Positions 9,916 through 20,292 are shown, numbered from the stretch's first letter. The stretch is 64,000 bases of DNA from Lishizhenia tianjinensis (GCA_943330745.2 CALQIX020000014.1:21848-85847); one strand, 5' to 3'. The notes: a model not told the origin generated them from the sequence alone. Translations and numbers: made by a program.

Positions 9916-10941
9916 ATGGGTTTGTTTAACTTCTTCACGCAAGAGATTGCCATCGACCTTGGAACCGCCAATACACTGATTATCTGGAATGATAAAGTTG
10001 TTGTTGATGAGCCTTCCATTGTTGCTAAAGACATTCAAACAGGGAAAATTGTGGCCATCGGTAAAAAGGCCCAGCAGATGCATGGAAAGACCCACCGTCT
10101 AATAGAAACTGTAAGACCATTGAAAGATGGGGTAATTGCTGATTTCCAAAGTGCTGAACAAATGATTCGTGGAATGATTAAAATGATTAATCCAGGAAGA
10201 CGCCTGTTTAATCCATCCTTACGCATGGTAATTTGTATTCCATCTGGAATTACAGAGGTGGAAAAAAGAGCCGTAAGAGATTCCGCCGAACACGCAGGAG
10301 CTAAAGAGGTTTACTTGATTCATGAACCAATGGCTGCGGCTATTGGAATTGGAATTGATGTCGAAGAACCTATGGGGAATATGATAATAGATATTGGTGG
10401 AGGAACATCTGAAATTGCAGTAATTGCCCTTGGCGGTATAGTGTGCGACAAGTCCATTCGTATTGCTGGTGATGATTTTACTAATGACATTGAAGAATAT
10501 ATGCGCCGTCAGCACAACATGTTGGTTGGAGAAAGAACTGCTGAACAAATAAAAATTGAAGTCGGTGCTGCCATTCCCGAATTAGATAATCCACCTGAAG
10601 ATTATGCTGTGCGCGGGAGAGATTTAGTTACAGGAATTCCGAAAGAAATTGTCGTTACTTATTCAGAAATTTCCTATGCCTTAGATAAAACGATTGCTAA
10701 AATTGAAGAGGCGATATTAAGCGCATTAGAGTTAACTCCTCCGGAACTTTCTGCTGACATATATAAAACAGGAATCTATTTAGCTGGTGGAGGATCAATG
10801 TTGCGCGGATTAGATAAACGGATTTCAGCGAAAACAAAACTTCCTGTTTGGATAGCAGAAGACCCATTGCGTGCCGTGGCCCGTGGAACAAGTATCGCAT
10901 TAAAAAATATTAACAAATATCAGTTCTTAATACGCGATTGA
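9916..10941 (+). CDS. mreB: Rod-shape determining actin homologue MreB
   Basis: 341 residues with actin-type nucleotide-binding blocks: IDLGTANT near residue 13, IDIGGGTSEIA near 157 and AGGGSML near the C-terminus. MreB polymerises under the inner membrane and positions the elongasome that builds lateral peptidoglycan. It heads a run of mreB, mreC, mreD, mrdA and rodA, all in the same direction with overlapping genes further down. The 81-bp gap before it is A/T-rich; no convincing -7 element was picked out there. The organism is therefore expected to be rod-shaped. Confidence 0.97.
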   Translation: MGLFNFFTQEIAIDLGTANTLIIWNDKVVVDEPSIVAKDIQTGKIVAIGKKAQQMHGKTHRLIETVRPLKDGVIADFQSAEQMIRGMIKMINPGRRLFNPSLRMVICIPSGITEVEKRAVRDSAEHAGAKEVYLIHEPMAAAIGIGIDVEEPMGNMIIDIGGGTSEIAVIALGGIVCDKSIRIAGDDFTNDIEEYMRRQHNMLVGERTAEQIKIEVGAAIPELDNPPEDYAVRGRDLVTGIPKEIVVTYSEISYALDKTIAKIEEAILSALELTPPELSADIYKTGIYLAGGGSMLRGLDKRISAKTKLPVWIAEDPLRAVARGTSIALKNINKYQFLIRD

Positions 10942-10977
10942 TTTAAAGATAAACGCGGTGAATTGAATTTCGTTTTT

Positions 10978-10985
10978 TAACTTTG
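10978..10985 (+). promoter_or_regulatory. Possible internal -7 element (TAACTTTG) before mreC
   Basis: TAACTTTG fits TAnnTTTG and lies only 3 bp before the mreC ATG, so a transcript from it would be leaderless or start within mreC. It may let mreC onward be expressed separately from mreB. No -33 element was confirmed. Confidence 0.35.
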
Positions 10986-10988
10986 CTT

Positions 10989-11828
10989 ATGCGAAATTTA
11001 GTCGCGTTTTTTCAGCGCTTTAAAATCTTTTTATATTTTTCATTGTTACAAGTCATTTCTTTGAGCTTGTATTTTAGCTATATCGCCTATCCGAAGGGAC
11101 AGTTTTTAACATCATCATGGGCGGTAACCGGAACAATGCTTTCTTGGCAAAATGATTTCACGAAGTTCATTCACTTAGACGAAACCAACGAAGCTCTTCA
11201 GCAGGAAAATGTACGGTTAAGAAAATTACAACTGACAAATTTCGTTAAGATTTCAACCGATCTTATTAAAATTAAAGACACAGTCTACAAACAACAGTAC
11301 GAATATATTCCTGGAAGTATTATTAATTCGTCCGTTACGCGTAAAAATAATTATTTCACCTTAAACATTGGTACCACTCAAGGCATTGAAATTGGGATGG
11401 GTGTTTTTTCAGACAAGGGAATTGTTGGTGTTATACACATGACAAGTAAAAACTTTTCCCTCGTAAAAACAATCCTAACAGAAAACAGCAATGTAGATGT
11501 TTTAATTTATCCAAGTGGACTAACTGGATTATTAAAGTGGAATGGAAAAGATCCTATGCATGGGTCTGTTTTAGGAATATCCCAAGACATAAAACTTGCC
11601 AAGAATTCCACCGTTGTTACTCGTGGTGGTTCTGGTATTTTCCCAAAGGGTATTCCAATTGGAAAAGTAGAAAAATTAATGCCTGTTGAAGGAAAACCAG
11701 TTTGGGATGTCGTTATAAAATTTTCAGAAGACTATCGCTCCTTGCAACATGTTTATGTTGTGAAAAACTTATTCATGGATGAACAAAAAAAATTAGAAAA
11801 CGCAATTCCTAAAGAAGTAAAAAAATAA
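10989..11828 (+). CDS. mreC: Rod-shape determining protein MreC
   Basis: About 279 residues. I place the start at the ATG at 10989 (M-R-N-L-V-A); a TTG two codons earlier is unlikely. An N-terminal membrane segment (about residues 15-35) is followed by a coiled-coil (E-A-L-Q-Q-E-N-V-R-L-R) and a beta-rich periplasmic domain with NIGTTQGIEIGM and TRGGSGIFPKGIPIGKV blocks typical of MreC. It forms the periplasmic scaffold linking MreB to PBP2/RodA. Its stop overlaps the start of mreD (TAATG). Confidence 0.95.
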   Translation: MRNLVAFFQRFKIFLYFSLLQVISLSLYFSYIAYPKGQFLTSSWAVTGTMLSWQNDFTKFIHLDETNEALQQENVRLRKLQLTNFVKISTDLIKIKDTVYKQQYEYIPGSIINSSVTRKNNYFTLNIGTTQGIEIGMGVFSDKGIVGVIHMTSKNFSLVKTILTENSNVDVLIYPSGLTGLLKWNGKDPMHGSVLGISQDIKLAKNSTVVTRGGSGIFPKGIPIGKVEKLMPVEGKPVWDVVIKFSEDYRSLQHVYVVKNLFMDEQKKLENAIPKEVKK

Positions 11829-12343
11829 TGGATATTATCGTAAAACCTTTAATTCAATTTTTTGGACTTTTGCTCTTACAAGTATTTATTTTAAATACTA
11901 TTGAGCCCGGAATGGGAATTTATTTAATGGCGTATCCTTTATTAATAGCCATTTTACCCTTTAGCTACAAAGTGGTTACGGTACTAAGTATTTCCTTTTT
12001 AATGGGGTTTATGGTTGATCTTTTTTCAAACACCTTTGGGTTACACGCTTCAGCTGCTGTTACCATGGGAATGGCCCGGCCTTTATTGTATAAATATTTC
12101 GCGCCTCGTGATGGATATGATATATTGAGACAACCAAACGTGCTAGACATGGGGCTTCGCTGGCATATTTTAACTTTTGGGTCTTTATTGTTTATACACC
12201 ATATTTGGTTTTTTCTTTTAGAGTCTTTCCGTTTCGATAATATAGCATCCGCATTAATTAAAACACTGTTAAGTGGGTCATTAAGTTTAATTATCTGTTT
12301 GATAATTCAATATTTGTTCTTTAAAAAGGAAAAATCAAGATGA
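11828..12343 (+). CDS. mreD: Rod-shape determining membrane protein MreD
   Basis: 171 residues with about five hydrophobic segments and little soluble sequence, the expected MreD build. Identification rests on hydropathy and its position between mreC and mrdA; sequence conservation of MreD is low. It is an inner-membrane part of the elongasome that works with MreC. The ATG overlaps the mreC stop, and its own TGA overlaps the ATG of mrdA (ATGA), so expression is coupled on both sides. Confidence 0.92.
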   Translation: MDIIVKPLIQFFGLLLLQVFILNTIEPGMGIYLMAYPLLIAILPFSYKVVTVLSISFLMGFMVDLFSNTFGLHASAAVTMGMARPLLYKYFAPRDGYDILRQPNVLDMGLRWHILTFGSLLFIHHIWFFLLESFRFDNIASALIKTLLSGSLSLIICLIIQYLFFKKEKSR

Positions 12344-14211
12344 ACACAGATAATCGGAAGTTTGTCATCATTTTTTTCGTGGTCATTGTTGGTCTTTTAT
12401 ATTCCATGCGCTTATTCTACATGCAAGTCGTTGATGAGTCTTGGGTACTCCGCGCACAAGAAATTGCAGAAAAAAGAAAAGAAATTACTCCAACCAGAGG
12501 AATTGTTTTTGACCGGAACAACAAACAAATCGTTTCCAATAAAGTCTATTATAACTTAATGTTTGTTGAAGAAAAACTGATGAATTTTGATACCCTTGCA
12601 TTTGCCAAGATGTTAGGCTGGAAAAAAGAGGAAGTTAGCGCTCGATTTCAAGAGATTAAAGAAGGTGAAGGATCTTACTATAATAAAAGCACAAAGAAAA
12701 GAACGTCTAATTATATGAGGTCACGGGCCTATCCTTTTTTAAAGGAATTAACATTAGATGAGATTTTAAAAATTGCACCATTCCTTGATAAATTCCCTGG
12801 GTTTTATGAAGAGGCCACAAGTATGCGAAGCTATCCTTTTGCCAATGGGGCCAACATTCTTGGTTATTTATCTGAAGTGACGGGAGAGGAAATAAAAAAA
12901 GATCGATTTTATAAACCCGCGAACAATATCGGACGAACAGGATTAGAAAAATTTTACGAAAAACAACTTCGTGGAATAAAAGGTATTCGGTATGTAATAA
13001 CTTCAGCAATGAATGATGCTATTCAATCCTATGCTGGTGGTAAATATGATACGATTGCAAAACCTGGCGCAAATCTTACATTGGGAATTGATATTGGCTT
13101 GCAAGCATATTCAGAACAATTAATGCAAAACAAAAAAGGCTGTATTGTTGCCATTGAACCGTCATCGGGAGAAATATTAACATTTGTTTCCGCACCTTCT
13201 TTTGATCCTAACTTACTCATTGGTAAAAGAAACATCAGCGCGAACTACCCTAAACTAAATAAAGACCCAAACCTCCCCTTATATCCTAGGCCTTTAGCAT
13301 CAGAATATCCTCCAGGATCTATTTTTAAATTGGTTCAGAGTTTAATTGGAATGCAAGAAGGTGTTATTACTGAAAACTCTGGTTTTCCGTGTACAAAAAG
13401 TATGGTTGGCTGCCATAACCATCCAATGGCAACAGATATTCCAAAAGCAGTTCAATATTCTTGTAATCCATATTACTATTATGTAATGAAAAAAATCATT
13501 CAACAAGGAAAAAAGAAAAATGTGTTTGCCGATGCAGAAGAAGGATTAACAAAATGGGTAAAATACATGAATAGTTTTGGTTTGGGGGTTAAAATGGAAT
13601 CCGATATTACTGGAGTCAAAAAAGGATTGATTCCTGGACCAAAATTTTATGATAAATGGTACGGATATCACAATTGGCAATTTAGCTCTATTCGATCTAT
13701 CTCAATTGGTCAAGGGGAGGTAAAACTTACCCCGCTTCAAATGGCAAATATTGCAGCAATAATTGCTAATAGGGGTTGGTATTATACTCCGCACTTTGTA
13801 AAATCAATAGGAGGAAAAGGTCCAATGGAGGCCTTCAAGAAAAAAAACTACACGATGGTTAATTCCAAGTATTATCCATCTGTGATTGAAGGAATGAGGC
13901 GCGTGGTGAATGAGTCTGGGGGTACGGCCGCTTCAGCTCGACTACAAGATATTGTAATTTGTGGTAAAACAGGAACAGTTCAAAACCCCCATGGAAAAGA
14001 CCATTCTGTATTTATTGCATTTGCTCCCAAAGACAATCCAAAAATTGCCATTGCGGTATTTATTGAAAACTCCGGATATGGCGGCACGTGGGCGGCACCA
14101 ACAGCTAGCTTAGTTATTGAGAAATTCTTAAAAGGAAAAATTTCAAACGAAGGAAAAGAAAAAAGAATAATGGATGCAAAATTGTCCAATATTGAAAATG
14201 AAAAAGAATGA
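12340..14211 (+). CDS. mrdA: Penicillin-binding protein 2 (elongation transpeptidase)
   Basis: 623 residues. A single N-terminal membrane segment (about 8-27) is followed by the PBP dimerisation domain (TPTRGIVFDRN near 51) and the transpeptidase domain with all three active-site motifs: S-I-F-K (Ser327, Lys330), S-C-N (374-376) and KTG (near 543). It cross-links peptidoglycan during lateral growth together with RodA, whose gene overlaps it by 4 bp (ATGA). Length is typical for PBP2. Class B PBP with no glycosyltransferase domain. Confidence 0.95.
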   Translation: MNTDNRKFVIIFFVVIVGLLYSMRLFYMQVVDESWVLRAQEIAEKRKEITPTRGIVFDRNNKQIVSNKVYYNLMFVEEKLMNFDTLAFAKMLGWKKEEVSARFQEIKEGEGSYYNKSTKKRTSNYMRSRAYPFLKELTLDEILKIAPFLDKFPGFYEEATSMRSYPFANGANILGYLSEVTGEEIKKDRFYKPANNIGRTGLEKFYEKQLRGIKGIRYVITSAMNDAIQSYAGGKYDTIAKPGANLTLGIDIGLQAYSEQLMQNKKGCIVAIEPSSGEILTFVSAPSFDPNLLIGKRNISANYPKLNKDPNLPLYPRPLASEYPPGSIFKLVQSLIGMQEGVITENSGFPCTKSMVGCHNHPMATDIPKAVQYSCNPYYYYVMKKIIQQGKKKNVFADAEEGLTKWVKYMNSFGLGVKMESDITGVKKGLIPGPKFYDKWYGYHNWQFSSIRSISIGQGEVKLTPLQMANIAAIIANRGWYYTPHFVKSIGGKGPMEAFKKKNYTMVNSKYYPSVIEGMRRVVNESGGTAASARLQDIVICGKTGTVQNPHGKDHSVFIAFAPKDNPKIAIAVFIENSGYGGTWAAPTASLVIEKFLKGKISNEGKEKRIMDAKLSNIENEKE

Positions 14212-15605
14212 GAGAAAATAAATCGTTGACTGGTCGAATTGATTGGTTCTTGGTGCTCTTGTTGGTGCTACTCATTTCATTTGGTTTAGCTACTTTATAT
14301 TCCGTGGCTTATAATGCAGAACACCCCTCAATTTTTGATTTATCTCAATTATACGGAAAACAAATCATGTGGCTCGGTATTTCCTTATTTGTTGGATTCA
14401 TTGTATATTTAATTGACTCGGATATTTATAAAAAATTTGCTCTTCCTATTTATGGATTTGTGCTGTTTTTATTAGTGGTCGTATTGTTTATGCCTCCCGT
14501 AAATGGCGCTCGCGCCTGGCTGGGTATTGGCCCCTTGGGTATTCAGCCTGCAGAGTTTGCAAAAATTGCCGCGGCTTTAGTTCTTGCAAAGTTTATTAGC
14601 ACAGTAAGTTTAAAAACGCAAAACACGCGACTCGTTTTAATTGCTTTTTCAATTATTTTAGGACCCATGTTCTTGATTTTATTACAGCCAGACGCGGGTA
14701 CATTTGTTGTTTTTACGTCCTTTCTTTTCGTTATGTATCGGGAAGGAATTACGTTTGATCCGCTTATTTTAAATGTAGTTAATTCTTTCCCAAATGTAAA
14801 GTTCAAGCAAACATGGGTAGGCACTCACTTTATTCCTATTCTTTTTGTGGTAATAATATTGGCAATCATGACAATCCTATCTTCACGGGTGTTTGTCGTT
14901 TTTCCTTTTCTTTCTTCGATTGAAATCTCTGGATTTATTTTTATTCTTGTTGCCCTCTCTGTTGTTGGTTTTTTTGCGTTTTTCCTGGTTCAACAATTTG
15001 GTTCTAAAAGAGAAAGAAGCAATACAACCTTTGCTGTTTTATTGGGATATGGATTATCATTAAGCGTTATTTTAACTGTTCATTTTGGTTTTTCCAGTTT
15101 AGCTCCTCATCAAAAAGAGCGTATTGAGTTTTTCCTTGGTATGCGTGAAGATCCAGATGGGGAAGACTACAACCGAAATAGAGCAATGGCCGCTGTTGGA
15201 TCTGGCGGGTTTTCTGGGAAAGGATATCAAAACGCTTCTGTTTCAAGTGTGCGATCGAATCACGTTCCGGAAAGTGAAACAGACTTTATATTTTGTCCGT
15301 TTGCGGAGGAATGGGGGTTTCTTGGCTCGTTGGTGTTAATCGTATTATACATAACCATTTTAATTAGAATTATTTTTATTGCAGAGCGACAACGTTCTGT
15401 CTTTAATCGCGTATATGCCTATTGTGTGGCAATGATTGTGTTTTATCATGTAGGTATAAATATTGGGATGAATATTGGTTTTGCTCCAGTAATTGGTATT
15501 CCGCTTCCCTTTTTTAGCTATGGTGGCTCATCCATGCTATCTTTCACCATTATGATGTTCATATTGTTAAAATTAGATAGTCAACGAATGGATGTTTTAC
15601 GTTAA
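14208..15605 (+). CDS. rodA: SEDS peptidoglycan polymerase RodA
   Basis: 465 residues, clearly longer than the about 370 residues of E. coli RodA. It has the SEDS signature (NGARAWLGIGPLGIQPAEFAK, near residues 99-119), the catalytic-loop block VGSGGFSGKGY and the end motif GIPLPFFSYGGSSML. The extra length sits between about residues 180 and 275, where additional hydrophobic segments follow EGITFDPLILN. I believe this insertion is common in Bacteroidota. It polymerises lipid II and works with PBP2, encoded just upstream with overlap. Confidence 0.95.
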   Translation: MRENKSLTGRIDWFLVLLLVLLISFGLATLYSVAYNAEHPSIFDLSQLYGKQIMWLGISLFVGFIVYLIDSDIYKKFALPIYGFVLFLLVVVLFMPPVNGARAWLGIGPLGIQPAEFAKIAAALVLAKFISTVSLKTQNTRLVLIAFSIILGPMFLILLQPDAGTFVVFTSFLFVMYREGITFDPLILNVVNSFPNVKFKQTWVGTHFIPILFVVIILAIMTILSSRVFVVFPFLSSIEISGFIFILVALSVVGFFAFFLVQQFGSKRERSNTTFAVLLGYGLSLSVILTVHFGFSSLAPHQKERIEFFLGMREDPDGEDYNRNRAMAAVGSGGFSGKGYQNASVSSVRSNHVPESETDFIFCPFAEEWGFLGSLVLIVLYITILIRIIFIAERQRSVFNRVYAYCVAMIVFYHVGINIGMNIGFAPVIGIPLPFFSYGGSSMLSFTIMMFILLKLDSQRMDVLR

Positions 15606-15638
15606 ATTTGGAATTATATTTTATAACTGAACCCGTTC

Positions 15639-18104
15639 ATGGAAAAAAAGAAAGAACCAAAAATAAAAGCAAAAAACAATAAAGTTGTTTGGGTGTTTTG
15701 GAGCATTGCCTTAATTCCCTTTTTACTAATTGTAAGTTTACTAGTTTTTCAACCTGAAGATTCCATGCCACCCGTTTCTATGTTGGATAATCCACCTGAA
15801 TTACAAGCATCTTTAGTGCTTGCTGAAAACGGAGATACTATTGGTCGTTATTTTAAAGTAAACAGAACGAGTACGACCTATGCAAATATTTCACCTTACA
15901 TTCTTGACGCCTTAATTTCAACAGAAGATGAGCGGTTTTTAGAACATTCCGGTGTGGATTTTAAAGCCTTAGGTCGAGCTGTGGCTAAAGCTGGTAAAGC
16001 AGGGGGAGCGTCAACAATTACTCAACAATTATCTAAATTAATTTTCACCCTTCAACGCCGAGAAAGGGAAGAAATGGCCAAAATGACCGGTAAAACGGAA
16101 GAATTAGATGAATCAGATAATATTTTCAAACGAATTGGTGAAAAAGCAAGAGAAAATATTATTGCTACACGTCTTGAAAAACGATTCACCAAAGAAGAAA
16201 TTATTACCATGTATTTAAATCAATTTGATTTCTTATACAATGCCGTCGGGATTGAAAACGCAGCCAAAATTTATTTTAATAAAACAGCCAGAACCGTAAC
16301 GAAAGAAGAGGCGGCTGTGCTTGTTGGTATGTGTAAAAACCCTTCACTTTATAACCCATATACCCCGAAAATAAAAAATTACGAACGAATCTTAGCAGGA
16401 GAAAAAGGAGTTGATGCAAGTAAAATTGGACGAGAAGAAATTGCTGAAAGAAGAGCAAAAGATTCATTACGAGCTGTTGAGAGGAGAAATCAGGTATTAA
16501 TGCAGTGGTTAAAAAACACGGAAAAAAACAATCCAGCAATAAAAAATAAAATAACTCGAGCAGAATATGATGAATTAAAATCTAAGCCAATTGTTCTTGA
16601 TTATCAACGCGTTGACCACAAAGACGGTGTCGCTCCTTATTTTAGAGAAGCTCTAAGAAAGGAACTTACTGAGTTGTTTGGTAAAAAAAATCCAGACGGT
16701 TCTCTGATGTATAAACGAGAAGACGGTCTACAATACAATATTTATCAAGACGGGTTAAAAATTTATACTACGCTTGACTTAAAAATGCAAAAACACGCGG
16801 AATATGCGGTTGATAGGCACTTAAGAACAGAGCTTCAAGGATTGTTTAACAACAACTTTAAAACGCTTCGAAACCCACCCTTTTCCAATTCCCTTTCTCA
16901 AGCAAACATCGATCAAATTATGCAAAATGCGCGTAAATCAACCGATCGATATCGACAACTTAAAAAAGACGGTGCATCCGATGATGAAATAAGAACCAAT
17001 TTCAAAAAACCGGCACAAATGCGTGTGTTCTCTTACCGTGGTGAAATTGATACTGTTATGACTCCAGACGATTCAATTCGCTATTACAAAGGATACATCC
17101 ACGCCGGATTAATCTCTATTGAACCACAGACTGGATTTGTGAAAGCCTGGGTTGGTGGTGTAGACATCAAACATTTTGCATATGATCATGTGAGAACAGG
17201 TAAAAGACAGGTGGGATCAACCATGAAGCCTTTTGTTTACTGTACAGCAATGAATATGGGAGTGGCAAAACCTTGCTCGCCAGTTAGCGGAACGACTTGT
17301 GTGGATATTTATGATACTGAGGGGAACGACACAGGCAGAAAATGGTGTCCAAAAGGAGGTGGTTCAGGTACAGTTGGCCAAGGATTGGTTAGTTCATCAA
17401 ACCCCACAACAGCTTATTTAATGGGTTTAATGGGTGGTTTTGCTGGCCCTAAAACACTTGCAAAATTCTTGGAATCCATGGATATTCATTTACCAAAGGA
17501 ATCCATAACCCCAGCCATGTGTTTGGGTTCTGTTGACGTTTCTTTGTTCGATTTGGTTGGTGCGCAATGTGTTTTTGTTAATCATGGTATTTTCTTAAAG
17601 CCTCAAACCATTTTGCGTATTGAAGATAGAAATGGAAAAGTAATATACAGTGCAGATGGTAATCCTAAGGAAGTTTTTGACGAAAGTGCGGCATATGAAA
17701 CATTAAAACTCATGAAAGGCGTTATTGAAAGAGGAACAGGAACTCGCTTAAGAAGCGGAATGCCATATGGAGGAATTAAGTATCCGATTGCGGGAAAAAC
17801 AGGAACAACCCAAAACAACTCGGATGGTTGGTTTATTGGATTAACCCCAGAACTTGTAACAGGCGTGTGGGTTGGTGCAGAAGATCGTGGTGTCCGTATT
17901 GAATATACAGGCCTAGCACAAGGAGCAACATTAGCTCTTCCAATTTGGGGTTACTATATGAACAAGGTATACGCTGATCCAAAAATTGGGATCTCGACTG
18001 ATGATTTCCCGGAACCTCCAAATTATGACAAAGATAAATATGCTTGTAAAGGAGAAGAAAAAGGTGGTAGAGAATTTAAAAATGAAAATCCTTTTGGTAT
18101 TTAA
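15639..18104 (+). CDS. Class A penicillin-binding protein (PBP1A type)
   Basis: 821 residues, bifunctional. After a short basic cytoplasmic tail and a membrane anchor (about 16-37) comes the GT51 glycosyltransferase domain (catalytic Glu near 96 in TEDERF, then GGASTITQQLSK). The transpeptidase domain follows with the S-T-M-K active site near 528, SSSNPT, and KTG near 718. Both polymerisation and cross-linking activities look intact. It starts 33 bp after rodA and probably belongs to the same transcription unit; scoA follows 3 bp after its stop. Confidence 0.95.
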   Translation: MEKKKEPKIKAKNNKVVWVFWSIALIPFLLIVSLLVFQPEDSMPPVSMLDNPPELQASLVLAENGDTIGRYFKVNRTSTTYANISPYILDALISTEDERFLEHSGVDFKALGRAVAKAGKAGGASTITQQLSKLIFTLQRREREEMAKMTGKTEELDESDNIFKRIGEKARENIIATRLEKRFTKEEIITMYLNQFDFLYNAVGIENAAKIYFNKTARTVTKEEAAVLVGMCKNPSLYNPYTPKIKNYERILAGEKGVDASKIGREEIAERRAKDSLRAVERRNQVLMQWLKNTEKNNPAIKNKITRAEYDELKSKPIVLDYQRVDHKDGVAPYFREALRKELTELFGKKNPDGSLMYKREDGLQYNIYQDGLKIYTTLDLKMQKHAEYAVDRHLRTELQGLFNNNFKTLRNPPFSNSLSQANIDQIMQNARKSTDRYRQLKKDGASDDEIRTNFKKPAQMRVFSYRGEIDTVMTPDDSIRYYKGYIHAGLISIEPQTGFVKAWVGGVDIKHFAYDHVRTGKRQVGSTMKPFVYCTAMNMGVAKPCSPVSGTTCVDIYDTEGNDTGRKWCPKGGGSGTVGQGLVSSSNPTTAYLMGLMGGFAGPKTLAKFLESMDIHLPKESITPAMCLGSVDVSLFDLVGAQCVFVNHGIFLKPQTILRIEDRNGKVIYSADGNPKEVFDESAAYETLKLMKGVIERGTGTRLRSGMPYGGIKYPIAGKTGTTQNNSDGWFIGLTPELVTGVWVGAEDRGVRIEYTGLAQGATLALPIWGYYMNKVYADPKIGISTDDFPEPPNYDKDKYACKGEEKGGREFKNENPFGI

Positions 18105-18107
18105 TAT

Positions 18108-18809
18108 ATGAATAAGGTAATTGATAACGTAGAAAAAGCATTAGAAGGAATTCAAGATGGAATGACGCTAATGGTTGGTGGCTTTGGTTTATGCGGAATT
18201 CCTGAAAATTCTATTGCAGAATTAGTTAAACTAGGTACAAAAAACTTAACGTGTATATCAAATAACGCCGGGGTGGACGATTTTGGTCTTGGACTTTTGT
18301 TGCAAAACAAACAAGTAAAAAAAATGATCAGCTCCTATGTTGGAGAAAATGATGAGTTTGAAAGACAAATGCTTTCCGGGGAACTTGAAGTGGATTTGAT
18401 CCCTCAAGGATCTCTGGCTGAAAGATGTAGGGCGGGTGGTGCAGGAATTCCAGCCTTCTTTACGCCTGCCGGTTTTGGAACAGAAGTAGCAGAAGGAAAA
18501 GAAGTTCGAATATATAATGGAAAGCCACACATTTTAGAGGAGGCGTTAACCGCGGACTTTGCGATAGTTAAAGCTTGGAAGGGAGATACAGAAGGTAATT
18601 TAATTTATAAAGCAACAGCCCGAAACTTTAATCCAATGATGGCGATGGCTGGAAAAATTACTGTAGCAGAAGTTGAAGAATTGGTTCCCGCGGGTCAGTT
18701 GGATCCAAATTCAATTCATACGCCAGGTATTTTTGTTCAACGGATTTTTAAAGGAGACAAATTTGAAAAGCGAATTGAACAACGAACAACACGTAAAAAG
18801 GAAATTTAA
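18108..18809 (+). CDS. scoA: CoA-transferase subunit A (SCOT/AtoD family)
   Basis: 233 residues, full length for the alpha subunit of 3-oxoacid CoA-transferase. It shows the oxyanion-loop motif [10 protein letters not shown] (about 24-33), the [15 protein letters not shown] block and [13 protein letters not shown]. The enzyme moves CoA from succinyl-CoA to acetoacetate. The catalytic glutamate is carried by subunit B, which normally follows directly. Here the next gene is on the opposite strand and overlaps this stop by 4 bp, so scoB is absent from the locus and must lie elsewhere if the enzyme works. Confidence 0.92.
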   Translation: MNKVIDNVEKALEGIQDGMTLMVGGFGLCGIPENSIAELVKLGTKNLTCISNNAGVDDFGLGLLLQNKQVKKMISSYVGENDEFERQMLSGELEVDLIPQGSLAERCRAGGAGIPAFFTPAGFGTEVAEGKEVRIYNGKPHILEEALTADFAIVKAWKGDTEGNLIYKATARNFNPMMAMAGKITVAEVEELVPAGQLDPNSIHTPGIFVQRIFKGDKFEKRIEQRTTRKKEI

Positions 18810-19798
18810 TTTTCTATTTGTTTATTTATTTCATCACTAATTATCTTTTCGTCTTGTAAATTCATACAAGAAAAATGGCCTTTTGGGCATGAGTGATAAC
18901 CAATCTTTGAACAGGGGCGACACTTTAAACCTTTAACCTCGATTTGCACCGCTTGAGTTTTTCGTGTTGGTGTATATGCAGACATGCCAAAAGCCGGGGT
19001 TGTGTTTCCCCAAACAGAGACAATCGGTGTTTCAAAACAAGCAGCAATATGCATTAATCCGGTATCGTGCGTCAATAAAACTGCGGATTGTTCAACAAGT
19101 GATGCGGATTGAAGTAAACTTAACTTACCGCAAAAAGAATGTGTTGATTGTGATTTTAGATTCTCTATTATTTGTTGAGCGGCATGATCATCGTTTTGAT
19201 TACCCAATAAAACAATAGGTAAGTGACATTTTTTTAAAACAGATATCATTTTCTCAACGGGTAATTTCTTCGTGTTAAACTGCGCTCCGACAGCAACAGC
19301 TAAATAGCCTTTTTTAGCTAACCCTATTTTTTCAATATCAAATTGATTTTCCTGATTAATATAAAGTCGGTTTGGGAGGCTATCGTTTTTAACATGTAAC
19401 CGCGATACTGTAGAAAAATAACGATCGACAACATGTTCGTTTTTAGGAAGTAAATTACGTTTAAATCGAGTAAAAATATACTTTTCAATATTTCTTTTCG
19501 GAAAAGAAAAACTCTTTGTTTGTAATGCCCACTTCAATCGTTTTGTGCGCAAATTATTATGTAAATCAATTATGTAATCAAATTTTTCTATCTGAAGAGA
19601 CTTAATTAATCTCTTCCAAGAATTAGACAAAACATGAGTTTTCGTCACATTTGGATTATACTTTACTAAATCCTGAAAACTGTTTTTGGTTAAATAATGA
19701 ATTTCAGCATCTTGTATTTGTTCTTTTATACACCGCACAACAGACTCTGTAAGCACAATATCTCCGATGGAACTAAAGCGAACGACTAAAAACTTCAT
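18806..19798 (-). CDS. Glycosyltransferase family 9 (heptosyltransferase-like)
   Basis: 330 residues with two Rossmann-like halves. The N-terminus ([22 protein letters not shown]) and the C-terminal blocks [13 protein letters not shown] and SVWGNTTP match the GT9/WaaF-WaaC family, which adds heptose or related sugars to the lipid A core in the cytoplasm. The C-terminus holds four to five cysteines ([12 protein letters not shown]) seen in many Bacteroidota members. The real acceptor is unknown. It is transcribed away from rpiB and converges with scoA with a 4-bp overlap. Confidence 0.85.
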   Translation of the reverse strand: MKFLVVRFSSIGDIVLTESVVRCIKEQIQDAEIHYLTKNSFQDLVKYNPNVTKTHVLSNSWKRLIKSLQIEKFDYIIDLHNNLRTKRLKWALQTKSFSFPKRNIEKYIFTRFKRNLLPKNEHVVDRYFSTVSRLHVKNDSLPNRLYINQENQFDIEKIGLAKKGYLAVAVGAQFNTKKLPVEKMISVLKKCHLPIVLLGNQNDDHAAQQIIENLKSQSTHSFCGKLSLLQSASLVEQSAVLLTHDTGLMHIAACFETPIVSVWGNTTPAFGMSAYTPTRKTQAVQIEVKGLKCRPCSKIGYHSCPKGHFSCMNLQDEKIISDEINKQIEN

Positions 19799-19818
19799 TC
19801 TTTACAAATATCTCTAAT

Positions 19819-19843
19819 AAAAAAGCCCATTAAAATGGGCCTT
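19819..19843 (-). terminator. Rho-independent terminator after the small lipoprotein gene
   Basis: Read on the minus strand, GCCCATT and AATGGGC form a 7-bp stem with a very short loop, followed by a run of T (six T). It lies 9 bp beyond the stop of the 19852 gene and just before the GT9 gene, so the GT9 gene probably needs its own promoter or read-through. Confidence 0.7.
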
Positions 19844-19851
19844 ATCAAACA

Positions 19852-20289
19852 TTATTTCTTTTTAGCACTTTCTTTTAATCCTATTTTCATCATGGCGGCA
19901 GTAAATTCACACCCTTTTTGTGCTTCAAATGCCTTTAACATTTTATCTTGTACTTCTTTGTCTTGATCTAAAGTTTCCAAATCCTTATATTTTCCCTCTA
20001 AATCCTTTGTACATTTTTGAAGCGCGTTGGCGTAATTCATAAGACCTTCCGCGTCTTTCATTGCCATCATTGGATCAGCTTCAGCTCTTGCTTTCATAGC
20101 TCCTTCAATATCTCCTCCCGTTTTTGATACATCTACAATTGCTTTGTTCATTTCAGGAGAAATAGCGGACGAAGATTTTGATGCACAATCACATAAATCT
20201 TTCGCTACGTTTTTATAATCTTCTTCTCCTGCCAAATTACATGCAGAAAAAATCATAAGTCCTGCAGTAAAATAAAATACTCTTTTCAT
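19852..20289 (-). CDS. Small lipoprotein of unknown function
   Basis: 145 residues. A signal peptide ends in a lipobox (IFSAC, Cys about 16). The mature part is mostly helical and charged, with a C-D-C pair near residue 33 and two further single cysteines (QKC, GC), which could form disulfides in the periplasm. No named domain is recognised. The gene lies 3 bp downstream of rpiB and is followed by a terminator, so rpiB and this gene form a two-gene unit. Function unknown. Confidence 0.7.
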   Translation of the reverse strand: MKRVFYFTAGLMIFSACNLAGEEDYKNVAKDLCDCASKSSSAISPEMNKAIVDVSKTGGDIEGAMKARAEADPMMAMKDAEGLMNYANALQKCTKDLEGKYKDLETLDQDKEVQDKMLKAFEAQKGCEFTAAMMKIGLKESAKKK

Positions 20290-20292
20290 GGT

